Below are positions 1-14,424 of a stretch of DNA of 52,500 nt, one piece after another; the first letter of the stretch is position 1, and the number at the start of each line of letters is the position of its first letter. The notes under the pieces were generated by a model. The model had not been told where the DNA came from. It did not search any database and saw only the letters and a list, made by a program, of their open reading frames with translations. Source of the DNA: Glandiceps talaboti (lineage: Eukaryota > Hemichordata > Enteropneusta > Spengelidae); the NCBI RefSeq assembly GCF_964340395.1, contig NC_135565.1, forward strand, positions 4,509,142-4,561,641, written 5' to 3'. The position numbers and the translations under genes are program-made.

Positions 1-430
1 AAATAAAAAATCCATATTTTGAAAATATTTTTTCCGTATGTCAGGAATTTATCTTTAAGTTCGCACCATCGCAGAAGCCCATATTATTGATATGGCGAGG
101 GTGATAAGAAGGTGAATATATATCGACAGACGATGGCGTTATTTTAGGTAAAGTAACACATATGTCTTGACGTTTTCAGTGAATTACTTCACTGCCATAA
201 CTAGTACAAAATCTCAATTTGTATTTGGTAATATCTTATTAATTTCGGTGAAATATGTTTTTACAGAAAAATACGTTTATATCATTTTTTAATCATGAAC
301 AACATAATATTATATAATGATATTATTAATAGTCTGTTTCAGTAAGACTGACCTCATAAGCATGTACCAATCTACAAGGAAACCAAAGTATAATAAAAAG
401 ATATACGCAACAGACATCAATATGCAAATA

Positions 431-470
<40 letters not shown>

Positions 471-1357
471 ACATAATTCAAAAATTCTCAAAATGAAGGT
501 CAAACCGTTAAAATCAATCTCACTGTAAACTATTTTCCAGAATTTACTTTTTTAAATCACATAACCTGAACAAGTTTATTACTTATCAAAATCAATACTC
601 TTCAGAAAGGTTGTTGGTTATCTAATGTAACTTAATTTCCTGTAACCAAAAATACTTATTCTATCTCAAAATATGATATAACCCCCTTATTAAGGTCTTA
701 AGGCCGTACATGAAATAATATATTTTCGAAACTGCTGTCTAATTCTACATATTTGAAAGTGCAGTCAGTGGACTCTAATATACATTTAAGGAAATTTTGC
801 TAAGTTGTTTGAATATTTCTTTATTGAATTGAGAATATAACGAACTCATAGTGGAAGTGAAACGCCGTAAAAATACACTGAAAACCACTAAATGATACAC
901 TAAAAGTACTTAATTCGAATTGACAGGTAAGGGTCAACCATTTGTTTGTCACTGATACCACACTTTTCAATTTAGTGTTCTCTAGCTCAGTGTGGTAAAA
1001 TCGGTAACCACACAAAAACTAATAAGAAACAACACATGCACACATGCTAAACTTGAAGATAACCACATTGAGTAAATTGTTTTTTGGGGGTTTATTTGCT
1101 ACATTTTGTTGAAATGACTTGATTAAAACTACAACAAATATCAGGTTGTATGGAAAGTGAAGTCTATGAAACATCATTACAATTGAAACAACTTTTAGTT
1201 TTTCCCTTTGCAAACGACGCTCATTAGTGCCAGGACGTCGACTTTTTAAGTCAGTAGTATTTTTTGAGACTGTCATTGCAACATTGTTTTATTATATAGG
1301 TGATAACATTTCATACAAAGTCAACAAAAAATTTGATATCAAAACTCCACTCCTGAT
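1..1357. other. Unassigned AT-rich sequence
   Basis: No coding region, RNA gene or element that I can support. Short open frames around 821-1276 on the minus strand have no recognisable domain and no consistent splice context. The only structured part is an AAC/CAA triplet run at 433-469 (about 12 units). Confidence 0.5.
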
Positions 1358-1634
1358 CTGTTTAAACCACAGGCATTTGTTTCCCGAGTTATGTCTCAGA
1401 ATATTTCTCGCAGAATACAATAAAATGTCGATAATATTGTTAATATTGACGTATTTAGCCAACTATATATGAAAGGGGTACAATCACACTTGTTTCTGTG
1501 ATCGCGCAGGTTCACGCAGGTGAAACAAGTGTGATTTGCCCCTCATATATAGTTGGATAAATACATCAATATTAACCATATTATCGACATTTTATTGTAT
1601 TCTCGGGAAACAAATGTCTGTGGTTTAAACACAG
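1358..1634. mobile_element. Foldback (MITE-like) inverted repeat
   Basis: Two arms of about 110-135 bp face each other around a loop of about 25 bp at 1497-1521. The left arm starts with CTGTTTAAACCACAG at 1358 and the right arm ends with its near-complement at 1634. The inner ends are ACACTTGTTTC (to 1496) and GAAACAAGTGT (from 1522). The left arm carries about 25 extra bases near 1390-1415 that the right arm lacks. No coding capacity. Such long-armed palindromes are typical of non-autonomous foldback or MITE DNA transposons. No clear target-site duplication was identified, so the ends are approximate. Confidence 0.7.
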
Positions 1635-1971
1635 CAACCTTTGGCAAGTTGAGTGACTAATTACTTGTCTCCCAATTATTGGTACATGTCAAAAATATTT
1701 TTAATGTCGGTTTCACTAAGCAATATACCCAAGGGGGGAAATGACGAAATATTCAATTATAACGATATTGCGTAGACTACACTTTACATACAACCCCGCT
1801 TGATTGTAACGTGCAGACATCAAAGGCAAAATATCAAAACATTGGCACCCGCGTGTCTACATCTATAGCTGCAGTACGTCTAAATGATTTCTTTCAATTA
1901 GACAAAATGTAGCAATATCACGAAATTACTATCTTGTTATTTCAAAGTGTAAAATATGTCTTATTGGTTTC
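1635..1971. other. Unassigned sequence
   Basis: No feature seen beyond low-complexity AT-rich DNA. Confidence 0.4.
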
Positions 1972-2052
1972 TGTTTGTTTGTTTGTTTGTTTGTTTGTTT
2001 GTCTGTCTGTCTGTCTGACTGACTGACTGACTGACTGACTGACCGACCGACT
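1972..2052. repeat. Compound tetranucleotide microsatellite (GTTT-GTCT-GACT-GACC)
   Basis: Four successive 4-bp blocks abut without spacers: GTTT, then GTCT, then GACT, then two GACC units. Neighbouring blocks differ by single substitutions, several of them C/T transitions, which suggests each block arose by expansion of a mutated unit of its neighbour. Confidence 0.95.
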
Positions 2053-3036
2053 CCAATCATATCAAGTGAACACTAACATGAAGAGGCCAGTATTTTCGCA
2101 AATCTTTTCTTGCTTTGAAACACAAATCATATTACTGATATAATAATATATCAGTGGAAACACATATTTGTACAATCATTTTGATTTTCTATCAGCAGTA
2201 CTAGTGCTGTAAGTCAGTCGTCGTTAACAAAGGTACACTTTTTAAAGAAAGTGCACACAAAGACTTGGCTGAACAAAAGCTAACGCGTGCATTCATATGA
2301 TATTAATACTTGGATTTTTTTGTCATGCAACACCGTTGCCTAATAATACTGTACGACTACCAAATATATTTGTGTATTCTCAATTATATGTTTGCACTAC
2401 TTTGTACTCAGATTGTCTATAAATTATAATACCATTACGAATCGAATACGTCCGTTTGCTGTGTTCATAATACAAAGGTGTACATATTACCGCTATATCA
2501 AACTCACCTTCGTAGCCTTGGGAAATGTCGCAATCTCTCTGCTGCTGCTATAACATATACAAGTCCACGGAGGCTCTTGATTCTCCTGTTTCCATCGCAA
2601 CCATTTCCTTGCAATTGCATTGACATTGTCGTAGGAAATAACTCATAAACAATATACGTTCGCACAACATTCACAGAGACTTGACGGTACTAGTCTATTT
2701 AAATAAAATTTACTGACGTCAATTTGTTTTAGACTGTGCCTATTAATAAAATGAAATGTAATTGAAGTGAGTTGCATTATACTCGATAATTTGATTATAG
2801 ATTCATTCATTAGCAATAACATGTAATATGAGAAAACCATACGTGCAGTGATCGAAAGAACTATTGGGGCGCTGTTTGCACCAGTCGGTCACAACGGAGG
2901 AATCTGTTAGTTGACAATTCATGATAACTACAATCAAAACATTCATAAAACTGTCCAGAGGCGTCAGCTATTAAGTCTAACTTATCGATCCAATGATGCA
3001 CTACGCACAAACACAAACACGTACACACAGATAGAC

Positions 3037-3037
<1 letters not shown>
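2053..3037. other. Unassigned sequence
   Basis: No gene or element recognised. The short minus-strand open frame at 2643-2840 has no identifiable domain and is probably chance. Confidence 0.4.
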
Positions 3038-3078
<41 letters not shown>

Positions 3079-3084
3079 CACACA

Positions 3085-3128
<44 letters not shown>

Positions 3129-3131
3129 ATA
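3038..3131. repeat. ACAG/GACA microsatellite followed by a TA tract
   Basis: Tetranucleotide GACA units run from 3038 to about 3079. An alternating TA tract follows from about 3088 to 3131. Open frames across this block on the minus strand are translations of the repeat. Confidence 0.95.
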
Positions 3132-5022
3132 CCTGGTTAAGTTTGCGACCAACATCATATCCGTACCCTTTTACGACTACGATATTCATTCTCATTATGA
3201 AATCATGTGAGTCGATCTCTTTCCCACATTTGCTTTGTTTCAAAATACCACTGCTGACAACGCTAGCACAACATATAGTGTCAAGGTTATCATCAAAGTA
3301 ATCACGGAAATTACCGCTTGGTGGCGCTCTAATAGGTCAACAGCGTAGTCTTGCATAGTATACTGCTAACTTGATATTTCTAGATTGAAGTACAGACAAC
3401 TGTTACCTCTGTCTGGAATTATTAATTTTAAATATTTGTTACAAGAAAACATTAACTCCCCACGAGGGTCTCCAACCCATAACAGACGATAGTATATTTT
3501 TCATGACTATTCGAGGTACTCGATAAGGGACTCTCCATTACATTGTCACGTAATCCTTCAGAAAGCATGTTTCAAAATAAAAGTATGTCATTGTCACATG
3601 TACACACACCGCTAATGAAATGTTCAAGAAAACACACTGTTCTAATTATTGTCACGTACGTAGAAGTGCCACGGATGATGGAACACAACTTTTTGATACT
3701 CGTAACTTTACTCAATTTTATGTCACATGATTTCGATTTGAACAAAGTTTTAACCTGTCATGAGGTCCCAGTGAACTTTCAGCTGTCATGAATTAATACT
3801 CAGAACAAATGTTTGCAACACATGTCATTTCACGAATAGTATTCGGAGATGACAAAGTTAAGAGTTATTAAAAGATCAGCAGTGTCAAATAATAACTAAT
3901 TCCAGGCAGGTGGAAGAGAAATTGTTAGCTACTTTTCATATTACTAATAGTTAAATATAATTTGTTTTAAATTAAGGCAACAACACTAGTACTTCATGAT
4001 CAGTTTATTCATTCGGTGTTAATGATTTTATCGTCCAATCATTTGAATAGTGTATATATATAATTTATGCTTAAAATAATTACAAGTTAGAAGAAACATT
4101 GGTATCACTTTAGAAGGGAGCGAGCTGAAGGAGATAGCCAGGCCTGGGCAAAGAACTTCCATCTGCTAGCTGGCTACTTCTAGAATGGTTCCGTGTTAAC
4201 CATAAACATTGAATGGTAGCCTTTGTCATTCTTCTGCTCGAGGATCAGGAGATACAATGACTGATGAAGGGATCTGGACTGTTCCAAAAGGACGAGCAAA
4301 CGAAAAGAGGCCCAGTGCTTTGCTCTGCTTCTAAATGTATATTTGGATATAAATCTGTGTGATGTCTACTAATTTATTATAAGCAAATTCCCTAAAGTTC
4401 AAGGTATCCCGTGTACAATCGAAGATAATGATTTCATGTCCATGATCTACCAGCTAGGTGTGGAGGTCAAAAGTAACATACGATCGAGATGAGTTATGGC
4501 TGCGTTGGGGTATAATTTTTTATCAGAGAAGAGATATATTTCTTGTATTATTACTGAAGTGCATTTAAGCATCACGTGCTATTGACCGTAAACCCTGATA
4601 TTTACGTATGATATATAAACTTGATGAAGTACCGTAGCCTCCAGCTGCCCCCCCCCCCCGCGATTTTAAGGAAAACAAGAAAAAAAAATACATAGCGATG
4701 TTTGTTATTAAAATCGTTATTTCTGTGACGATTCATAGCAAGCAAGCGCTTTGAATTGATGGTTCATTAAAGCCAAAAGTGACTGTACTTACACTGACTC
4801 CTCGTCTTTCTATTGTACGCTGGCTTAGCTTTGAATGAAAATGTGTCAAGTTAAAAAACGTAACTGTTTGTAGTGTAGCAAATTAGAAATTCTTTGTACG
4901 GGAAAATGCAAAAGAAGTGCACACGTGCACTGTGCATATTCCGCGAGTACTACAGTAGTCTTGAAAGTCTCCTTCATTTGATCGAAGACAGCAAGTCGCA
5001 ATAATGTCAGAGAGTGACCCCC
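3132..5022. other. Unassigned sequence
   Basis: No gene assembled. A CTCF-like word lies at 3314-3329 (listed separately). A C10 run occurs near 4651. The stretch about 4110-4330 is less AT-rich than its surroundings and might be an old short retroposon, but I could not define ends, a tRNA-like head or a tail. Confidence 0.4.
3314..3329 (+). promoter_or_regulatory. CTCF-like motif
   Basis: CCGCTTGGTGGCGCTC resembles the bilaterian CTCF core (CCACNAGRKGGCRS type), including the GGTGGCGC half. It is a single match by eye without score statistics, so it is only a candidate. Confidence 0.3.
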
Positions 5023-5038
5023 CAAAAAAACAAAACAA

Positions 5039-5072
<34 letters not shown>

Positions 5073-5096
5073 AAACAAACAAGATAAAACAAAAAA
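5023..5096. repeat. A-rich CAAAA/CAAA low-complexity tract
   Basis: Irregular repeats of CAAAAA, CAAAA and CAAA. Minus-strand open frames of 69-78 aa across it are translations of the complementary TTTTG repeat. Confidence 0.9.
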
Positions 5097-6589
5097 CGAT
5101 GTCGTGTCCAGCAGTCTATTTTGACATTTGTCAGGAAACAGACAGGTACCGGGTAAGCATACCATTTGTATCACTTCAAAGAAAAATGTTGTTTTCAGGT
5201 TTCGAATTCCTGCATGTAGTGACTCCGAAGAAGTTTAAGATCCACTCTTTGAAGATCCACTTTCAATTGTGTTCGACGTTAACGTTGTCTTTGATTGAAA
5301 TGTTGTTTGATATAATTATCTCATTGCACACTGACACTAACGTTATTCCGCAATTCATTTTGAAGCAACAATTTGTTAAAGAAAGAATGACCCTGTATTT
5401 GTAAACAGAGCTTTACCTTCGACATCAAAATTCAAACTTCAATTTTCATTATAATGATAATGACAAGGAGAATCAACTGATTTCACCTTGGGTTCCAACA
5501 TAAAGTAGTACCATAAAAGTTTTGGGAATGACAGTAAAAAATCTGTTCAAAATGTTAGTTGTACTTCCCGTTGTACCTGCACAGACTGTAGGACAAATGG
5601 TAAAGAAGAGGGTTATTGTGTTGTGTTACTTATTTGAGAAAGCACCATCCAATTTCTTTTATTTAAAAGTTAGTTTTTTTACTTTGAATGTGACATCTTT
5701 TCGGCAACTACTTTCAAAAGATACGACATTACATAATGTAATTGCGTACGCTAAAATGGATATAATGTAAATTGTATGCAGATTTATGTAAATCAGCCAT
5801 ATTTCTAAATTCTAAATGTGTGATGACACATTTTTTTGAAATAGCTTATGAAGTGTGTACATGTACGTTTAGTTGGGGATAGTGTCAGGGCGCCCTCAGG
5901 AGTCATACATCGGCCAACCGCACTAATGGCCTCAATTTATGCCGCTAAATTACTTCTACATGTCCTTAAAAAAATTATCATCGTAAGACGGGGAACACCC
6001 CTCACACACCCTCCCCAATTGCTAAGTATCTCCGGTTACAGTTAAATATGAGATCTCTTTTCTTGCAAAGTCAACGTCTATTTGTGAAAAATGTCCTGCT
6101 ATTTATAGACGCTGAAGTTTACTGATGTAATGTACCAACCAATTGCACATCTTAAGAACGCGGGAAGTCGGAGTAGCAACGTAAAACTGCTCATATAAAT
6201 ACTTTGTATTAGCTGGGATGGGGAGGGAGGGGGCTACGAAAATGATTGGGGACTCGTGGTTTTACGACGATAGCCTCGTTTCCACACCTTGCCATATTAA
6301 ATGGAAAATTAATAAAATATAGTAGCCACGACCTAGAAGTGAGACCTCGATATTTGAATAAACAAACATATCAATTGAAATGTAATCATCACGGTACTGT
6401 TATCTATTTTAATATTATTACAATGTATCAGTATATGGATTGTTGGTTATTCTATATTAATAAATTAATCAAATTGATGAGAAATATGATAGATTGTGCT
6501 CAAAACCAACTCCACACTTCAATGTCTTATCCATTACTGTATAAAAGTGAACTGCACGACAGACACACCTACTGTGAGCTGTCTGGTTT
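5097..6589. other. Unassigned sequence
   Basis: Contains open frames at 5099-5404, 5522-5770 and 5848-6045 on the plus strand with no recognisable motif, coding periodicity or splice borders; I treat them as chance. A palindromic AGGGCGCCCT lies at 5887-5896. Confidence 0.4.
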
Positions 6590-6603
6590 AGTCGTCGTCG
6601 TCG

Positions 6604-6655
<52 letters not shown>

Positions 6656-6718
6656 TGTCGTCGTCGTCGTCGTCAATGTCTTCACCACAACCACCACCAC
6701 AAAATCCCCTACCCCACA

Positions 6719-6772
<54 letters not shown>

Positions 6773-6808
6773 ATGTTCCACCACCACCATCACCACCATC
6801 ACCATCCC
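6590..6808. repeat. Compound trinucleotide repeat (GTC-ATC-GTC, AAC, CCA/CAT)
   Basis: A GTC block, about 17 ATC units and a second GTC block span 6591-6675. An AAC run of about 17 units follows at 6719-6771, then CACCAC/CATCAC imperfect triplets to about 6806. Because the period is 3, all frames stay open on both strands; this creates the apparent 221-, 78- and 96-aa ORFs here. There is no flanking coding signal. Confidence 0.95.
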
Positions 6809-7445
6809 AAATAAGGCAGTGAATTACTTCATACAAAAATACCACTATAAGGACGACATCCACCTCACAAACAAACATATATCGTATAATGATTTCACAT
6901 TGGTTTCGTAAAGAAGGGTAACTTTGAATAAATCGTCATCAACAGAAAATGAGCTCAAGCCCATTCAAACCACCTTTACTGTGAGTACGTATACAGAACA
7001 ATTACAGATATTTCAATTACTAAGTTAACTAGGGGGCTTTTAAAGAAATAAATTATTCAATATTTATTTTAATTTTAACTTAGCCCTTCAAGTTAAAATT
7101 GCACTTCAAGTCGAAATGCCAAACGTTCATAGAGATCGTTTATTTTACTCTTATAATATGAATTACCGGAGTTCATACTCGATAATGTACGACAGTTGAT
7201 GGGCAATCTCAGAATACATAAGTAAAAAACCCACACTTTATGTTTTATCTACTTTAGGGGTCAAGTAGTACTTATTTCTCTTCAAAAAGTAAGTTTTAAA
7301 ATATTAAGAAGGAAGTAATGTATCTTCATGTTAATCACAATATTTCACATGTATGATAGATGTGACGTCTGCGTTGGTATTTGTTCTATAAAGAGTTACA
7401 TTTGTGTTATAAAAAGAGAAATATAGTTTGTTGCGTTATGTGCTC
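6809..7445. other. Unassigned AT-rich sequence
   Basis: Nothing recognisable seen. Confidence 0.4.
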
Positions 7446-7484
7446 GTGTGTGTGTGTGTATGTGAGAGAGACAGACAGACAGAA

Positions 7485-7519
<35 letters not shown>

Positions 7520-7554
7520 AACTGAGACAGAGACAGACAGGCAGGCAGGCAGGC

Positions 7555-7603
<49 letters not shown>

Positions 7604-7740
7604 TACAGAGACAGAGCGAGACAGAGACAGAGACAGAGAGAGGCAGAGGCAAAATAGCAGAAAAAGAGACCGCGGCAGAGACACGAGCAGAGAGACAAAC
7701 AGACAGACAGACAGTCAGACAGACAGACAGACAGGAGAGG
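7446..7740. repeat. CAGA tetranucleotide array with GT, GAGA and GGCA variants
   Basis: A short GT tract leads into a long CAGA/GACA array with interrupted GGCA and GAGACA sub-blocks, then a purine-rich continuation to about 7860. It is open in several frames on both strands, which explains the 183- and 167-aa ORFs in this stretch. Confidence 0.95.
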
Positions 7741-10376
<2,636 letters not shown>

Positions 10377-11286
10377 CAATCATCAGGTTGAGGCAGTGAA
10401 TGGAGCAGTGCAATTTAATTTCAAATGACGAAAAATAAAAAGTCGCCAGCCTATTCATCAGTGATCCCACATACCTCTTTCCACTCTAGTCACATAGACA
10501 TTTGTAATTTATTTGATATTTGCAGACCATTACAAAATGCTTGCGTCACGGTCATGGTAAATTCACTGAAATATTTCTTGCCATTTGGCCTTGTAGTTAT
10601 AATTAGAAGCCACATCTATCATATTTTTTGACAAACTGACGACATCTACTATACACTACGTAGTTTCTAGGTACGTATGCGCTTATCGGACTGTTGCTAT
10701 GGGAGACTGGAGAGCCCATTGAAGTGCCCGGATGTACAATCGGCGCGACCGAGATCAAGTAAAATTGAGGGTAGCAAGATAAGAATGAAGCCAATTCAAG
10801 TGTCATTATAATGACACAGATTGCTATTTTATATTAATCTACAGTGATCTTTCCTGACGGCTGACTACTAAACACCTTTACTTCTTCTCACCGTCTTATC
10901 TTTTTTGTTGGAATTTCTCTCTCGTCCTCCAGGCATCTGCAGAGTATTGTATCACGTGTCTGGATATACAACTTGAGCATATAAACTACATTGAACTAAG
11001 TGTTACAATATATTTCTGAGTGTCAATGAGCTGTTATGCCTTCCGAGTTGGTTAGTTACAATCAAATATAGTCTGCAATCATTCACCGTACACTGTAGAA
11101 TAATATTGATTATTCTTTATGATATCACCAAGTTAATTTTAAGACTTCTGTATACTTGTATCTTCTTTTCATTGGGATCGGTTGAAAAAGCTTGGTGTTT
11201 ATTTTTTGTACGATTTATTAATTCTTATTGTCTGTAGCCATTCGAGTGCTCTCTGTTTTAATTATTCGGGCAATGAAGAACACCTA
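10377..11286. other. Unassigned sequence
   Basis: No gene or mobile element recognised. Confidence 0.4.
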
Positions 11287-11547
11287 AATGAATGAATGAA
11301 CGTATGTATGAATGAATGAGTGAGTGAGTGAGTGAGTGAGTGAGTGAGTGAGTGAGTGAGTGAGTGAGTGGGTGAGTGAGTGAATGAACGAACGATCGCA
11401 CGCACGCACAAACACACATATACACGCACGGTCGCACGCATTACATGCATGCATACACATACATACATACATACATACATACATACATACATACATACAT
11501 ACATACATACATACATACATACATGCATACATACATACATACATACA

Positions 11548-11578
<31 letters not shown>

Positions 11579-11600
11579 GTATGTACACACACACACAGTG
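11287..11600. repeat. GAAT/GAGT and CATA tetranucleotide arrays
   Basis: GAAT units pass into a long GAGT array (11287-11383). A CpG-rich mosaic follows (about 11384-11440), then a CATA/TACA array (about 11446-11580) and a CA run. Confidence 0.97.
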
Positions 11601-13028
11601 TACAGACAGACATAGAGACGGACGTATACGTATGTACAGTCAACCAGACACCTCACAAAAACATCGATAAAAACTAAATCCACCCAAATTTTGCCAGGAA
11701 TTTTTAATACTTTTAAAATGGAGTGAGTAGGATTTTTTATGACATGCCTATATTATAATCATGCAAATGACCATCGATATTGTATTCAAAATGTAGCTAG
11801 GGGTACCCATATCATGGCACAATAGTTTTTCTCATATATTATGTCTTTAGTCTACATAGAAAACACACAGAAACATTTACATCGGAGATCGAAACTGAAG
11901 TTTACTAGACTACTACTAGACTACTAGACTACACTGGTTTGCCATCTATGTATAGAAGAGGCAGAATGACAAAGGCGTCTAGGCTGGGACTAGTTTTCAA
12001 AAAATTACTACGTCATTCGTATCAGACAGTAAGTTTGGATATATTTTCTCAATGAGTCATTTTCGCAAGAACGAATATTTATCAATTGTTTTTTTGAACT
12101 AATGGTAAGGAATGGGTGCTGGCGACATATATACTTCATTGTTATTTGTTTGTGTTCCCGTCGTTGAAAATAATGAGCATATAACTATATATGGTACATA
12201 GTTGGTGTTCTTTGTTTGTGTTTTTTCAGTCACCTCTTCTGTGTTTTTTGTAAGATATACTTAATTGCCCGACAGAGGTTGACTAGCAGATAACAAGAAC
12301 GCAATTATTAGTAATCATTAAAGGGGTACTAGCTAATTAATTGATACGTTTTTGGGCGAGATTTATGCTGCGTCACTACTCGTAATATTCTACTTACTGA
12401 AGCATACACGTAACCATCACTTTCAATTGACTGAACTCAAACCTGATATTAAGATGTAACATATGAAGGAACCGATGACGTAATTTTTTATACGTACCAA
12501 AACTGTTGATAAATCAACTGTTCTAACACATTTAGAAGACAATTGTAATATCATAGAAGGCATGCATCCACATTAAAAATACTATAATAGTTATTAATCG
12601 AGATTTTATGTACGTGCATTCACTAGAGTGAAATGTTTCTAAACTCAGCTTGTGCCACTTTAAGCAAAGTAAAATAAACTTGAGTTTTGCCGCTAGATCA
12701 AAAATATTTAGACAGTTAAATTTTTCTATTATTTGTTTCATCAGTCATTCTCAATCTAAGATATTGTACAACATGAAATATGAAATATTCAGTTCCAATA
12801 GCAGGATATTAATGTGTATAATATTCACAATTGAAAGGACAATGCGCTGGGATAGAAGCGATTCCAACAACAAGAAAACTTATGAACATTTGTGGGTAAT
12901 AATGTTACATAGATCACGGTCAATGCACGGTACAGAAATCTGACAATTTGATGACATGAATGTAGACCACTTATACGCTTTCCCTTCTTATAGTGTGATT
13001 ATTGATTGATATACTAAAAGACATATAA
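11601..13028. other. Unassigned sequence
   Basis: No gene recognised. The open frames at 12532-12741 (minus) and 12650-12943 (plus) overlap each other and lack domain or splice support. Confidence 0.4.
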
Positions 13029-13134
13029 ACATACATACATACATACATACATACATACATACATACGTACGTACGTACGTACGTACATACATACATACAT
13101 ACATACATACATACATACATACATACATACATGC
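13029..13134. repeat. TACA array with a TACG core
   Basis: TACA units on both sides enclose a block of TACG/GTAC units at about 13065-13087. The same arrangement on the opposite polarity occurs at 18979-19096. Confidence 0.96.
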
Positions 13135-13452
13135 ATGTAAAGTCTATCTTCAGGAGCAATTTAAAGTTCAACACAATACAAGATAACGAGTTAGCCTAGA
13201 GATTCGATAAAATCCCCACAATGGTGATATATTGAAAACGTACTTGTAATTAATAAATGATTGGGAAATTCACTATGTACGACTGTAGGTGTCTATAATC
13301 GTAGGGTTTATACTACAAGTTTTGATCGTCCAAATGGATGTTGTTATCTATCGATAGATATTTGATAGGATCTATGACATACTTGTAGCTAGGTTTTGAC
13401 ACCTTTGGGTAATTTGATAAGATGAATTTTGTCTGACATAATAATCTGAATT

Positions 13453-14424
<972 letters not shown>

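Noticed and set aside
4247-4310. Possible hammerhead ribozyme (CTGATGA followed later by AACGAAA)
   Set aside because: The intervening bases do not form a convincing stem II directly between the two core segments, and no stem III/GUC cleavage site could be placed.
6246-6911. 221-codon ORF
   Set aside because: More than a third of it is a trinucleotide microsatellite; the flanks have no domain, and equally open frames exist on the other strand.
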